From Holtermannia corniformis (lineage: Eukaryota; Basidiomycota; Tremellomycetes; Holtermanniales), in NCBI GenBank assembly GCA_001599935.1, contig BCIJ01000031.1:2379-66378 (forward strand): DNA of 64,000 nucleotides, given 5' to 3'. The position numbers were made by a program, and so were the translations under genes. Below, one piece after another: positions 11,301 to 21,879 of this stretch (positions are counted from its first letter, which is position 1; each line of letters begins with the position of its first letter). The notes beneath the pieces are model-generated. The model saw only the letters and a program-made list of their open reading frames with translations. It made no database searches and was not told the origin of the DNA.

Positions 11301-11418
11301 CCAACAAGGTCAAAGGCGGCGACGTCGACTGACCGGATCTGCCATCTCCGGGACTGACCGACAGGTGTGTATCGAGCTGCACGGTGGCCGGCGAGCTCGA
11401 CAGGACACCTTGATCCAT
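8314..11418 (-). CDS. Large low-complexity protein with CUE/UBA-like tail
   Basis: Five exons (11418-11334, 11269-10051, 10000-9282, 9234-8397, 8359-8314) sum to 968 codons plus stop, with every phase consistent. Most of the protein is Ser/Pro/Arg-rich and probably disordered, with serine runs near the N-terminus. Two ordered islands are visible. One is a helical segment around residues 650-680 (SAGDRAKGYAKGINELSRAE). The other is a C-terminal three-helix stretch (LRQMADVLPHVDGDTLRRYY) that looks like a CUE or UBA ubiquitin-binding fold. The last intron is only 37 nt; without it the protein would end after AIGYV at base 8387. The function is not known to me; scaffold or trafficking adaptor would fit. 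Its start faces the RSR1-like gene across about 650 bp. Confidence 0.7.
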
Positions 11419-12072
11419 GTTGGGCGCTCGATCCAAGCTTGCGCGGGTGTTCGACGGGGCAAGAAGTCAACTTGGCTCTCGGATCACCGGAGATCCGGCG
11501 GCGTTGGCGGATCACGTGCAGCCGCTGAGCGCAGATGCTAATCGATTACAACCGAATCGTAATCTTACTACCTTGGCTTGTTCAGACATGAGCCGCGCGC
11601 CAACGATGGCAGACACTGATACCATGAGACATACTTTCACTAAGTACTACTCTGACACCTGCCGCGTCCCTTGCCAGCAGCGCCGATACTCGTTGGAAGC
11701 AGCGGGGCAAAGGCCACGCGGATCAAGCTGCCAACGCGGGAAGAGCCAGCCTCAATGTAGCGCATTGGCACCCAGTCTAGTTGGATCAGTATGCACTCGG
11801 TGGTTGCGGTCAAATGCCTTTTCGTGGTTGTCGGCGATGCTTCGTACTTGGCGTCGAGGGGAATGTGTCCAGGAAATCCGAGATCTGTCGTAAACCTAGG
11901 TGCACGGACACCGCACGGTCACGCTTGGGCAGAGATCGCCCACTACTGGCTTGCTTCTGTCTGCCCCTAGACGCATACCACACTCAGCTGACTCACTGAC
12001 CTGCAGCTCTCAGCTTTTCAATAACGGGAACAGTCTTGTCGCTCGTAGTCAAGAGGCCTCAAGCGGTTCATA
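11419..12072. promoter_or_regulatory. Divergent intergenic region (654 bp)
   Basis: Lies between two gene starts pointing away from each other (11418 minus, 12073 plus). No coding frame is credible here. No TATA box or named factor site stands out; it should hold both promoters. Confidence 0.4.
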
Positions 12073-13060
12073 ATGAGGGTCTACCAGGTTTGCCTTGCTG
12101 CGGGCGTAGATCCGCCCAACAGCCTCGCTGACCGTCTCACCTCTAGTGTGTCGTCTTTGGCACGGGTGGAGTCGGTAAGAGTGCCCTCACGATCCAGTTC
12201 ATCCGGGCCAAGTTTTTGGAGCAATATGATCCGACGAGTGCGTATGATTCTGTGACAAAGAGGGGCCATTGTTGATGTGTAGCTGGAACAGTCGAGGACT
12301 CGTGTCAGTGTGATCACGGTGCTTGGACGATGGAGGTCGTGCTAATCCCTAGGGAGAAGATAGAAAACAGCTCGACGTCGACAAACAGCCATGCCTACTG
12401 GAGATCATGGGTCCGTGATCACTCTCTGCTCTCGGGTTGAAGATGCTGACCGTCCCAGACACGGGTCGGTCTATTGCTGCATCTCAGGACTCAGCTTGAC
12501 GGAAGACAGCCGGCATCGACCAGTTCGTAGCGCTCAATGACCTCTATATCCGCGACGGCGAAGGCTTCATCCTAGTCTTCTCGTCAGTCTCGCATACTTT
12601 GGCCGGATCAATCGCAAGCTGAACGTCTCTCCACCAGGCTGAACCAAAAAGACTCGCTGCACGACATCCTCGCGCTGCGCGATACGATTCAGAGGATCAA
12701 AGATCCCGGACCGACACATATGGTGCCACTTGTGCTTGTTGGCAGTGCGTCTTCATGCGTTCTTGAATAGAGCTGATGCCGCGCATAGACAAGGCTGATC
12801 TCGAAGACGAGCGCGAGGTCGAGACATCCGAAGGCGAGGCGTTGGCTGAAAAGTGGCGTTGTCCTTATTACGAGACATCGGCGGTCAGTCTGGGTCTGCT
12901 TCGGCCTCGCTTCCAGTTACTGAGTCGGTCGCAGAGAACGGGCGACAACGTTCATGCCGTCTTCCTAGACGTGATCCGCCAGATTCGACAGGCGGACGAG
13001 AGGGCGCGGCCGGGCGGAAGAGCTCGACGGAGGATGGGCAAGAAGTGTATCATCTTGTAG
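12073..13060 (+). CDS. RSR1: RSR1/Rap-type small GTPase
   Basis: Nine exons give 191 residues: 12073-12087, 12147-12237, 12292-12303, 12360-12410, 12459-12464, 12510-12582, 12638-12744, 12789-12883 and 12935-13060. P-loop GTGGVGKS (10-17), switch I YDPTIEDSY (32-40), DTAG (57-60), NKAD and ETSA nucleotide motifs are all present. Ras position 61 is Ile, not Gln. The tail is basic and ends CIIL, a CaaL box expected to be geranylgeranylated for membrane attachment. Similarity is closest to Rap1 and yeast Rsr1/Bud1, which set the site of polarised growth. Two exons are only 12 and 6 nt long; the 6-nt exon (ACACGG) supplies DT of DTAG, so the GTPase cannot be built without it. A Ras of another subfamily is possible but less likely. 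Confidence 0.92.
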
Positions 13061-13124
13061 CGGTGAAGACAAGGGTGCGAGGAAGATGAGATATGTACAG
13101 AAAATGCAATGCATTGTCGCGGGT

Positions 13125-14466
13125 CTAGAACTCGTCTGCGTGAAGGCCTTTGCGGAATCTGACAGGTAAGTCAGCGTTGAAAAGACATTCCTCAACAGAA
13201 CTCACTTGTACTCTATAAGCAAGGAGAAAGGGGCACATTATCAGCGTCGGATTCAACTCAGCTCTATTGATGTGCTTACTGTAAGGTACGCCGGACCGCA
13301 AGCGGTCCTCAGCATTCCTAGGCGCCCGATAGCTTCCATCGTGTCCGTAACCCGGCTTGCCCTCGGCAACGGCCTTTGCACTTTCCCACTCTGCCTTGCG
13401 CTCCTCGGCCGAGGGCCTGCGACCCGTAACGATCCTCTGCGGTTGCGCATTGGGGTCGAGCCGGGTCCGGGGGATGGGCATGTCGGGCACAGCGTCGCCT
13501 GCCTTGAGTGGGTGTTGAGCATCGTCTGGCAGGCTCTCGCCCTCGTGGGCGTGTGCTGCGAGTGGGTCCGCAGCGACGTGGTCAAGAGACAGGTCGGCAT
13601 CCTCTTTGAGGCCTTCAAAGACACGTTCACGAGCGTCCTCTTCGGCTTCAATATGCTGATGGTCTGTGCTGATCAGCAATGAACGGGAAGACGGGCAACG
13701 ACTTGCGAGCAAAGTGCTCAAGATCTGGGCGTGCGTCAGCATATAGTCTTCGTGATCAGGTTCGGCGCACCCTCTGGGTGATTGTAGCTCTCGTCAGTCT
13801 GCGTCTCTGGTGTCGAGTGGTAGAGCTGCGACCATCAGCACCGGGCGGTTAGTAAACCCGAACGAGTCACCTCTTCGTGATGGAGGAAGCTGTACCCAGT
13901 CAGCAATGGGACAACACAGTTCAATCTGGTCACGTACTATTCCGACTCCTCGTCGTAGTGGTCTGTCATCCACCATCAGCTCAGATGTTTGTGCGTCACC
14001 CTCGCCACTTACGCCCGAGGTCTTTGTAACCTTCAAAGCTGGGCAGACCCTCCTTGCCGCCTGCAAGGAACTCCTTGAGAGTTACAACGCCTGCCGCTAT
14101 CAGCCTGTCTATGAACACTCCCGTGTCCAACTTACCATCCTTGTTCGCATCCAGTGCTGCCAGCACCTGATCTACAATCTCCTTGGCCCGTGCATCCTTG
14201 TCGTGCACCTTTTCCGCGACCGAGTGATGGTGCAGACCGTAGATTGCTTCGATTTCTGGCACGTTCAGGACACCGTCGTTGTCCAGGTCGTGCAGCTTGA
14301 AGAAGGCTTCGAGGTCAAAGCCGTCGATGTGATGCTCCGAGTGCATATGACGCTCAGCATAGCCGAGCGCGTCCTCGCCGTCCTCGAGGTCGAAGCTGTG
14401 GTCGCCATGAGCAGCGACGAGCAGTGCAGAGCAGAGCGAGAGAGAGCTATAGAGCTTGAGCAGCAT
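13125..14466 (-). CDS. SSP120/nucleobindin-like ER EF-hand protein
   Basis: Eight exons (14466-14013, 13963-13939, 13889-13871, 13825-13771, 13724-13707, 13663-13280, 13212-13206, 13158-13125) sum to 331 residues. A signal peptide (LLKLYSSLSLCSALLVAAHG) is followed by a His/Glu-rich segment and two EF-hands around DLDNDGVL and DANKDGKL. A Tyr/His-rich stretch (YDEESEYFLHHEELYHS) follows, as in yeast Ssp120, then an acidic helix. The protein ends ADEF, which resembles the fungal ER retrieval signals ADEL and HDEF. Expected to be a soluble calcium-binding protein of the early secretory pathway acting with the Emp46/47 cargo receptors; that partner assignment is from yeast. Exons of 25, 19, 18 and 7 nt are required, and the intron at 13664-13706 has a GC donor (GCAAGT). 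Convergent with RSR1, 64 bp apart. Confidence 0.85.
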
Positions 14467-14552
14467 GGTCGTCGTTTGATGGGAAGCGGAACCTGCGCCG
14501 ACTTGCCCGCCAGCGTCCAGCTCACCCGCATCGGGCATCTCTTCGACCGTCA

Positions 14553-16435
14553 ATGACCACCACGACTGCATTCAGCTCTACGACGCGCATGGCCGACGAT
14601 GAAGATACTGATACCAAGCTAGCCTTGCTACTGTCGCTACTCGAGCCGGCGCCGTACGACTCGAAAACATGCCTAGACGCGTTGACCCAAGCCAAGGGTG
14701 ATGTGCCGATCGCTGCTGAACGTCTACTTCTTCAAGGGCCCCCGCAAGTCAAGAAGAGAGCTTTCGGAGCTATCGATCTGCAGTCATGGCTTGGACAGCC
14801 TTCCAAGCGTGCCAAGCTTGATGAAGCTGTTGAAAAGTCGGCTCCCCTTGCCAAACCAATCATTATCACCGATGCCAAATCGACTCGGCCTGTTGCAGAC
14901 CTCGGTGCCTTGCTGAACGGACGCGGGCAAGCATCTCCAACGTCCAAGCCCAAGACGGGCCCGATGCCTGCAGTCCTGCTGTCAACGCCCGAACAGATCG
15001 CTGCAGCTCTACCTGTTACTCTCCATCCGGCTGTACTCCCGGCTCCTATGGCATCTGCACTTTACTTGAACTTGATGGAGCTTAGCAAAACTTGGGAGAA
15101 TCGTTCGTGGTACTTGGCTGGACGCAAAGTCGAGGCTCCCCATGGCACATGTTTCTATGTGCGCAAAGGGTCCGATTATGGCACTCCCGAGGGTTCCCAA
15201 GAGAAAGCGAGGTACTTCTATGCGGGCCAAGAGAACCCAGTGCCGCCTGCAAGTCGATCGTGGATTCTACAACTGGATGGTGCTGACCCGGCGCAGGAGT
15301 TTCCCGACGTCTTGGACCGGGCAGCGGACATGATCGAGCCATTTGTCAATCAAGTCCTTGCTGGACGATCGCGCTATCCATTTGAGTACGCTGGACCTTG
15401 GAGAGCCAACGTTTGCGGTGTCAATCGCTACGATGGTGCCGCTAGCAAGTGAGTGCTCATAGCCGCGACGTATGACCCGTCACTCACGTATGCCACTCTT
15501 AGCGTTGGGTGGCACTCTGACCAGATGGCTTGTAAGTCTTTGCCTAGAGTTCGATACTGCACACCGCATAACCGAGCTTGCCATACAGATCTTGGACCTT
15601 ACACAACGATTGCATCTCTCTCGCTTGGAACTGCCCGTGCTTTCCGCCTGCGAGCGTCGAACGACGGGACCCAAACAACGCCCATCAGAACGTACGAGAT
15701 GGTGTTGAGCCACAACACTCTGTGCATCATGCATGCCGGATGCCAAGAGCGCTACAAGCATACGTGAGCTTTTTGAATACCAAAAGACCTGGCTGACCAC
15801 TTCCATGTCAGTGTCCCGCAGCAGAAGTCCATAGACCTCTTTCGTCCTCCCTTTGATATCAATGAGGCGCCTGTAAGAACCGAGGACGCGGAGACGTTCA
15901 CCTCACGAATCAACATTACTTTCAGGTGAGTTCGCTGATTGAATAAAGCTGAATACCTGTCACTCACGCAGCGTTGTAGATTCTATCGGCCAGGTCGGCC
16001 TACCTGCTACCCATCGCGTGTGCACGAGCACTGACTGCCCGTACCAGATTACCACCCGCTACCGGGTTTATCCCCGACGGGCAAGATCAGAGAAGGGACT
16101 CCAATCTGCCCATGCGGCGTCCCGACGTGAGCTTGACCAGAGTTCAGCGGGACATTTTGTTCACCTTCACCTCGTGCTGATACTTGTACAGTCTACTACG
16201 CGCAGACCAGAAAGGCAAAGCACGCGCCAACCTCCATCGGTCTCGGCGCAAGTCAGCCCTTCCGAATCAGTCAAGTTCAAAACATGCCACCGATACTCGC
16301 GTCGTTGACGACGACATGATTCATTTCTGGCAGTGCCAGTCGAGCTCGCAAACCGGCCGGCTCAAGGGTTGCGGGTACTTCAAGGTTCTGGACGCCGAGG
16401 CCGAGGGTCGAGGGCCATTCATACAGGACATTTGA
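14553..16435 (+). CDS. AlkB-like 2OG-Fe(II) dioxygenase with CUE and GRF domains
   Basis: Seven exons (14553-15448, 15503-15531, 15589-15763, 15812-15925, 15980-15993, 16048-16126, 16192-16435) give 516 residues. An N-terminal helical segment (about 20-65) resembles a CUE/UBA ubiquitin-binding domain. The AlkB core carries the iron ligands H303 and D305 (VGWHSDQM) and H366 (RYKHTVP), and the 2-oxoglutarate arginines in RINITFR (399-405). The C-terminus is a GRF zinc finger: CPCGVPT, then FWQCQSSSQTGRLKGCGYF with a closing AEGRG. GRF fingers bind single-stranded DNA, so a nuclear alkylation-repair enzyme of the ALKBH2/3 type is likely, perhaps recruited by ubiquitin. A second ATG at residue 13 could be the real start. 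It shares a short promoter with the SSP120-like gene (starts 86 bp apart). Confidence 0.9.
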
Positions 16436-16476
16436 GCCGCACCTGGTCTTCACTTGATATACAACCACCATCCACA

Positions 16477-18525
16477 ATGCTTTCGTTCATTGGCAAGACG
16501 ATTCATATAGAGGACACCACCGCATGCGTCACTAGGACCTTGAGTGGTGACTACGATGTTGTCGAGGTCGTTCGCAAGGTATGTCAAGCACAATGATGGT
16601 GGCAAAGAGCTGATTCGGTATTAGGACGAGCACTGCGTCACCTATCTGATCCGCCGTGGCAGTATCCGACGCCCCTTCCACCTGAAGGTCTTCATATCGG
16701 ACATGGAGGTGATTCGCCGCCGCACGCCAATGATTGTACTGACTACCGCCGTTCAGGCCGTCAACGCATGGCATATGGAGCTTTTCATGCGACAGATGCT
16801 CTCCGAGCATCACTGCAGCGGGACAGACTCATACCCCAACATCACCATCAAGGGCATGCCGCACATCGTCTTGTCGCCTGCCGATAGAAGGCTTGTGAGC
16901 ATGCAAAAATTCGGAACCGGATTGAACTGAAATGGTCGCAGAGCATGGCAGAAGATGCCTCGTTTATCTGGTTGACCTACAAGCGGAGTCAACTACAAGA
17001 TTGCGACAGCGCTCTCCCTGAGACGCTGGCCGAGAACCGCCGTCTGGTCAAGGCTTTCGAGGCTGGCTTCAACCTGCTACACCGTCTGCACGAGCCACTC
17101 CAGGATCAGCATGATATTGAGATCTGGTCCGGATCGACATTGCAGCGCGTAAGTCTGATGTACTTTGCACGTGAAGCCTTTAACATTGGTAGATACACTG
17201 CGGTGTGAGCCTCGACGCTTTTGCTATCGATGCGGTGGACAGGATCTACCTGCACGACCTGCACACTGGCGCTTTGGTGAGGTCTGATTCGGACAAGATA
17301 GACTACAACATCGGCATCAATGCTTGCTCGGCGCCAGAAATCTGGCAGATGTACTTTCAGGGCAATGGCAACTTTGCGTACGTGTATGAGACTGACCCTC
17401 TGCGTATCGCTGATGGAGGTATTCAGGTCCAAAGCCATCGTCGCCAACTCGTGGTATGGGGCTGCGGCCGGCATCAAGAAGTTTGCTTGTGGAATCTGTC
17501 CGGAGACCGACGTCTACAGCTTTGGTGTTGTTGCGTAAGTCTCCCTTACCCTAACAGCTAAACCTACTCAACGACTGATCCTCGCAGTGCTCAAGTACTC
17601 CTGGGGGTATCTTGGCCATTCGTGCACATCGAGTACCTTGGCCGCCGTCAAGGATCAGATACCGAATCTTGGTCGCCAGACCTTGATCATGTTGACGACT
17701 TGGAAATGGCCTGGGCGATTTTTGAGTAAGCCCCTCTGCGGCAACCTCTAGTGTGCTTGACTGACGATCGTGCACAGACACCTGAGCACGCCGCCCGACG
17801 TTGCCATCAAAGCGATATGCCCTTCCATGGTCCAATATCCCTTCATTCTCGACATGCTCTGCAAGCTTCTGCAGCCTAAGCCTCAAGATCGACCCTCGCT
17901 CGCCAACACGAAAGAGATCATTTATGATACGTGGGATACTGCACGCGAGTGGCAAGCGTCTATCACGGAGCAGGTTGCCGAGATTGAGAGGCAGCGCTCA
18001 CGTTTGACAAACGTCACAAATGCGTCTCATTTGGCGACTGCTCGTCCTCACTACCGGAAGGCGGATCCGGTGCTCCGGCAAGCGATCGAAGAGGCTCGTA
18101 TGCGGCTGATCGGCGAGGCGCGCACAGCCGATGAAGTTCGGCTCATCGCAACTGGCTGGGAAGAGGCTGCATGGCGAATAATTGATCAAGCCCGAGCCGA
18201 ATGGTCTGGCACGGCAACAACTCCCTCGACAAGCAACGAGTCGTCTCCATCCATGGGCTCGCCCCAGATCCTCACCCCATTTACGAGCGCCGCGCCTGTC
18301 AATGCCACGAACCCGAGGTACATGACTACCAACCCTGGAGTTGATCTCGACTCTGCCCTCGAAGTCCGGGCGATTTGCCCGAGTCGAATCTCACATGAGA
18401 CTATCGAGGTGGAACGGCGCGAGCGCGCAGGGGCGAGAAAACAGAGGGCTCTGCCCCAAATCCTACCTCTGAGATGGAAGAAGAGGCTGAGTGGGGCGAT
18501 TGCGTCCATGGTCAAGCTTGGATAA
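16477..18525 (+). CDS. Divergent protein kinase domain, probable pseudokinase
   Basis: Seven exons (16477-16578, 16625-16894, 16942-17148, 17193-17377, 17427-17534, 17588-17725, 17778-18525) give 585 residues. The kinase fold is visible from the C-lobe: SAPEIW, ETDVYSFGVVAAQVLLGVSW and LLQPKPQDRPSL match the APE, DVYSFGV and helix-I blocks. The VAIK lysine may be in RPFHLKVF. The catalytic loop, however, reads RIHCGVSLDAFAID where HRDLxxxN is expected, and the metal-binding DFG is replaced by HDLHTG. Loss of both Asp residues argues for a pseudokinase. The tail after residue 400 has a Glu/Arg-rich helix and a Ser/Thr-rich disordered part. Its partner is unknown. Starts 41 bp after the AlkB-like gene on the same strand. 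Confidence 0.75.
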
Positions 18526-18644
18526 GTGGGATACGAGGTGCAAGGGTGGCGATGCAATACATGCTGTGTACAACGTCTGAAGAGTATGTTCTCATCTAAA
18601 GATGGCGTCAGTGAGATGATCAACGAAACGCTTGGCCGCCTCAC

Positions 18645-19112
18645 CTATTGCTCCATATTGTCAACCCCTTTCCTCTGCTGGTCTGGCTCATCTTGGTCGT
18701 CGTCATCACCCGGCTCCTTGTCGCCATACTCGACGTCACCCCGATCGTCCATCTGTTCCTCTGCCTCGAACCCATCGGCTCCAGCCTCCTCCTCGACCTC
18801 GCCCTCGAGCTCGGCTTCAATCCCCTGCATCCGTTCCTCCTCCTCCTTTTCTTTACGCAATCGCTTTTGCTCCTGCTTGGCCTTCTTCTTCGCTGTGAGC
18901 CGCTCTGCCTCTCTGATCTTGGCCTCTGACGGCGCGACGAGTCCCGCCTCGACACCGATCGCGTCTGTCAACCGCTCGAGCTGCGTACGCGAAGTTGACG
19001 GAGGGAGGGATGACAGGAACGCTTGGAGGTGCGGGTGGACTTGCTTTTTCGACAGCTTTTGCGGCGCGCCGACTGTTCTGATGAGCAGTGGTGGGTCCAA
19101 AGGTCTGTCCAT
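18645..19112 (-). CDS. Small acidic coiled-coil protein
   Basis: A single exon encodes 155 residues. The first 70 residues are mixed and begin MDRPLDPPLLIRTVG. Residues 75-115 form a strongly charged helix (AKKKAKQEQKRLRKEKEEEE), and the tail is Asp/Glu-rich with runs of acidic residues. This composition is typical of nucleolar or ribosome-assembly factors, but no family is recognised, so the role is open. It ends 119 bp from the end of the pseudokinase gene (convergent) and its start faces the next gene across about 250 bp. Confidence 0.55.
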   Translation of the reverse strand: MDRPLDPPLLIRTVGAPQKLSKKQVHPHLQAFLSSLPPSTSRTQLERLTDAIGVEAGLVAPSEAKIREAERLTAKKKAKQEQKRLRKEKEEEERMQGIEAELEGEVEEEAGADGFEAEEQMDDRGDVEYGDKEPGDDDDQDEPDQQRKGVDNMEQ

Positions 19113-19368
19113 GGTGCTTGGATGCTTGTGATCGGTACCAAAGCAGGGTATAGACGTTGTGCTGAGGACAGCGCCGCAAAGTTTGGTGATGCGTCACGTG
19201 ATCGCGCATCGGACGCGTTTGCTTTGGCCACCCGACAACGACAGCGACCATCGACCACCCCGACTTCTTGTCATCCATCATAGCAACGCAGCTGTGCAAG
19301 GTCTGCAACCGTCGAGCTTTCAGTATCTCTTGTCCTGTCTTCCTCTCGCGTTCTTGAGCGTCCAATCC

Positions 19369-21601
19369 ATGTCAAGGTCCGTGCGTAGAACCCAACAGCA
19401 ATCAGGTGCTGATGGACCCTAAGACGGCGCGAAGCTCAAGAGCTAGCCAGAGTCCTCGCGCTTTCAACTCAGGACACACTCTCTGTTGACCGAGACTCCT
19501 CATCCTACAGTCACAAGACGACGTCCACAATCAGTTCTCTTGACAACTCGAAAGACCTCGAGCTTGTACCCGGCAACGTGATGGCTGTGCCAGCTGTACG
19601 CCAGAGCGAGCAAGACGACGTCGTGGCGGATAGTGAAGGCGAGGAGGAGAACGAGCTGCTCGTACCCTCTGTGCCGCCGGCCGCTCCACCGCAGACGACT
19701 GATGCGGCTCAAAGTAGTGCGTCCAACAGCCGTGTCGTGACACTGGGACTGACCTTGATCACAGCCGAAAAGTCATCCAGTATCATTTCATTCACACCCT
19801 CGTTCGCCCTCCCACCGCCTTCTATCCTACACGGTCCCCACTCACTCGACGTATCCCCGATCTCGGCCATCACCACCTCGTCCGGACGCCGCCGCACCAA
19901 CATGTCTCCTCCCCACTCATCCGGTCTCTCGCGCAAAGAGCCTACCATATCCCCGACCGAGCTTCAGACGGAACCCAGCATCCGCGCGAGTCCGCCACCA
20001 CAGCCTCAGGCAGATGCTATCGTAACTCGGATTGTATCCAGGACAGCAAACAAGCCAACGACGTACAAGTCTAGAAAAAGATCCATGTCGGCACTGTCGC
20101 AGTCGCCGATTTCCGACGGACCAGAGAAACGATTGGAGGATGCGGCGCTGCTGTCACATACCGACTCGTCTAGTGCAACTCGTACATACTCGCCCATCAT
20201 CCTGCGCGTGTCTCGCGCGATATCACCGGGAGTACAGGCCAGCCGAGCTGCGCCAGAGCTAGACGAGGAACCCGAAGCGGTCGAGTACCCACGTCCTCTG
20301 CTAAACAGCAGCAAGGCCAAGACAAGCAAGCAGACCATCGTCTCATCCGACTCGGAAGGGTCAGAGATTGTCGCCGAGTCTTCCACCGCGGCAAGCAAGC
20401 GCTCCGCTGCGTCAAACCCCACGTCTGTCTCCAAGAAGCGCTCAGTCGTGCTTGACTCCGAGGACGAGGACGACGCTGTGCCGACGCCAAACCGCTCTGC
20501 GAGCAGCAAGCGCTCCAAAGTGGAGGTTGTCATCCCGTCTCGCGCATCTGTGGCTAGGAAGTCGGGTCAAGTTCCGCCAGCTACCGCCAGAGAGCCTCCG
20601 ACATCGCCGGACCCATTGGACGATTGGTCCGAGGCGGCCGTCGTGCCAGTGGTCAAGTCAATTCTCACGCCAACGTCAACTGCAGGTGCTCGTGCAAGGA
20701 CGAGCTGCTCCAAGTCAACGGCAAGTGTTCGCTTCAAGAGCAGCGAGTTTATCGAGTCGGACGACGAGGAGGCAGAGAGCATCACCGTGATTGCGCCACC
20801 TGTACCACCGGCAGCGGTATCACCAACCAAGCGCTCGGGGAAGGACGCGGAGCTCGATGAGGAAGAAGCATCGGCGCCGTCGACCGCCAAGAAAGGCAAG
20901 GGCAAAGTTGCAAAGGCCAAGCCGAAGCCAAAGCCGAAAGCTGCGCCCAAAGGCAAGGCCAAGGGCAGAGGCAAAGCTGCAGAGGAAGAGCCGTCGCAAA
21001 GCGACAAGTCATCACCGGTGAAAGCTGCTGCTGAGATTGGTGCAGTTGTGGATCTGCCTACAAAGAGGACAGATGCAATCGAGGTCGCGCAACCCCCCGC
21101 TGTGAGTTCAAAGTGCCATAGCGACGACACGGCGACTGATGTTGCACAGGCAAGTCCCGCTCCTGAGCCCCAACGGCCACCGCTCGCACCCGTCACCAGC
21201 GCCAGCGTGGCGAATACAAACACACCGCAAAGAGGCCGCCTAGCGTCCGACTCGCCTGGTCCCTCCAAGCTCGGTAGCGTCGCCTTCCGTACCCGTAAGT
21301 GACCAGACCGCTCCCACCATGCCGTCCTAATCCCCATCCAGCGCGCAACGACCTCGCGTCTGTCCTCTCCAAATTCGGCGGCACGAAACAGACAGGCATG
21401 TCGAGGCGTTTCAGGATCCCAAGCCTCCATATGAAGATCAAGACGCCGCCAAAGGCACTGCCGCCCGCGCCGATGAAGCCGGCGCGCAAGAAGAAGGGCG
21501 ACGACAGTGATGAAGAGGACGAGGACGAGGTCGATGCGGATGGGAATGTGGTGAAAAAGGTCAGGCCGCAGACGATGGAGTGGTATATGATGGAGGATTG
21601 A
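19369..21601 (+). CDS. Ser/Lys-rich nuclear protein ending in an acidic EWYMMED tail
   Basis: Exons 19369-19376, 19424-19713, 19765-21294 and 21342-21601 sum to 695 residues; the first coding exon is only 8 nt (ATG plus five bases). The protein is almost wholly low-complexity: acidic-serine patches (SDSEGSE, DSEDEDD), basic Lys/Pro/Ala repeats like AT-hook or histone H1 tails (about residues 420-460), and many SP/TP sites. The C-terminus after a basic RRFRIPSLHMK motif ends QTMEWYMMED, which looks like a conserved peptide. A nuclear chromatin-associated role is inferred from composition only. A stretch at 21102-21149 has intron signals and is 48 nt without stop, so a 679-residue form is possible. 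Confidence 0.65.
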
Positions 21602-21879
21602 GAGCGGCATGTGGTGCATTTTGTAGCCTCTAGATGTATCCGTTCGTGGCGAGACATCAGACGCGAATAAAGGCTGTCCAGCAAGCTCCTGCATGTCTGT
21701 CGCTGATCGATCGCCAAGCGAGTCTCATCTGCGCCATAGTCTACGCCTGCTCCAGATATTACAGGAGCCACACCAAGTCCAGCTTGTCCAACGCATGGCC
21801 GTCGGCACAGCCACAGCACAGAAACCCACCGCAAACTAATCTCATGAAAAGTCACATACAGTTCTCGGCCAATCACCGC

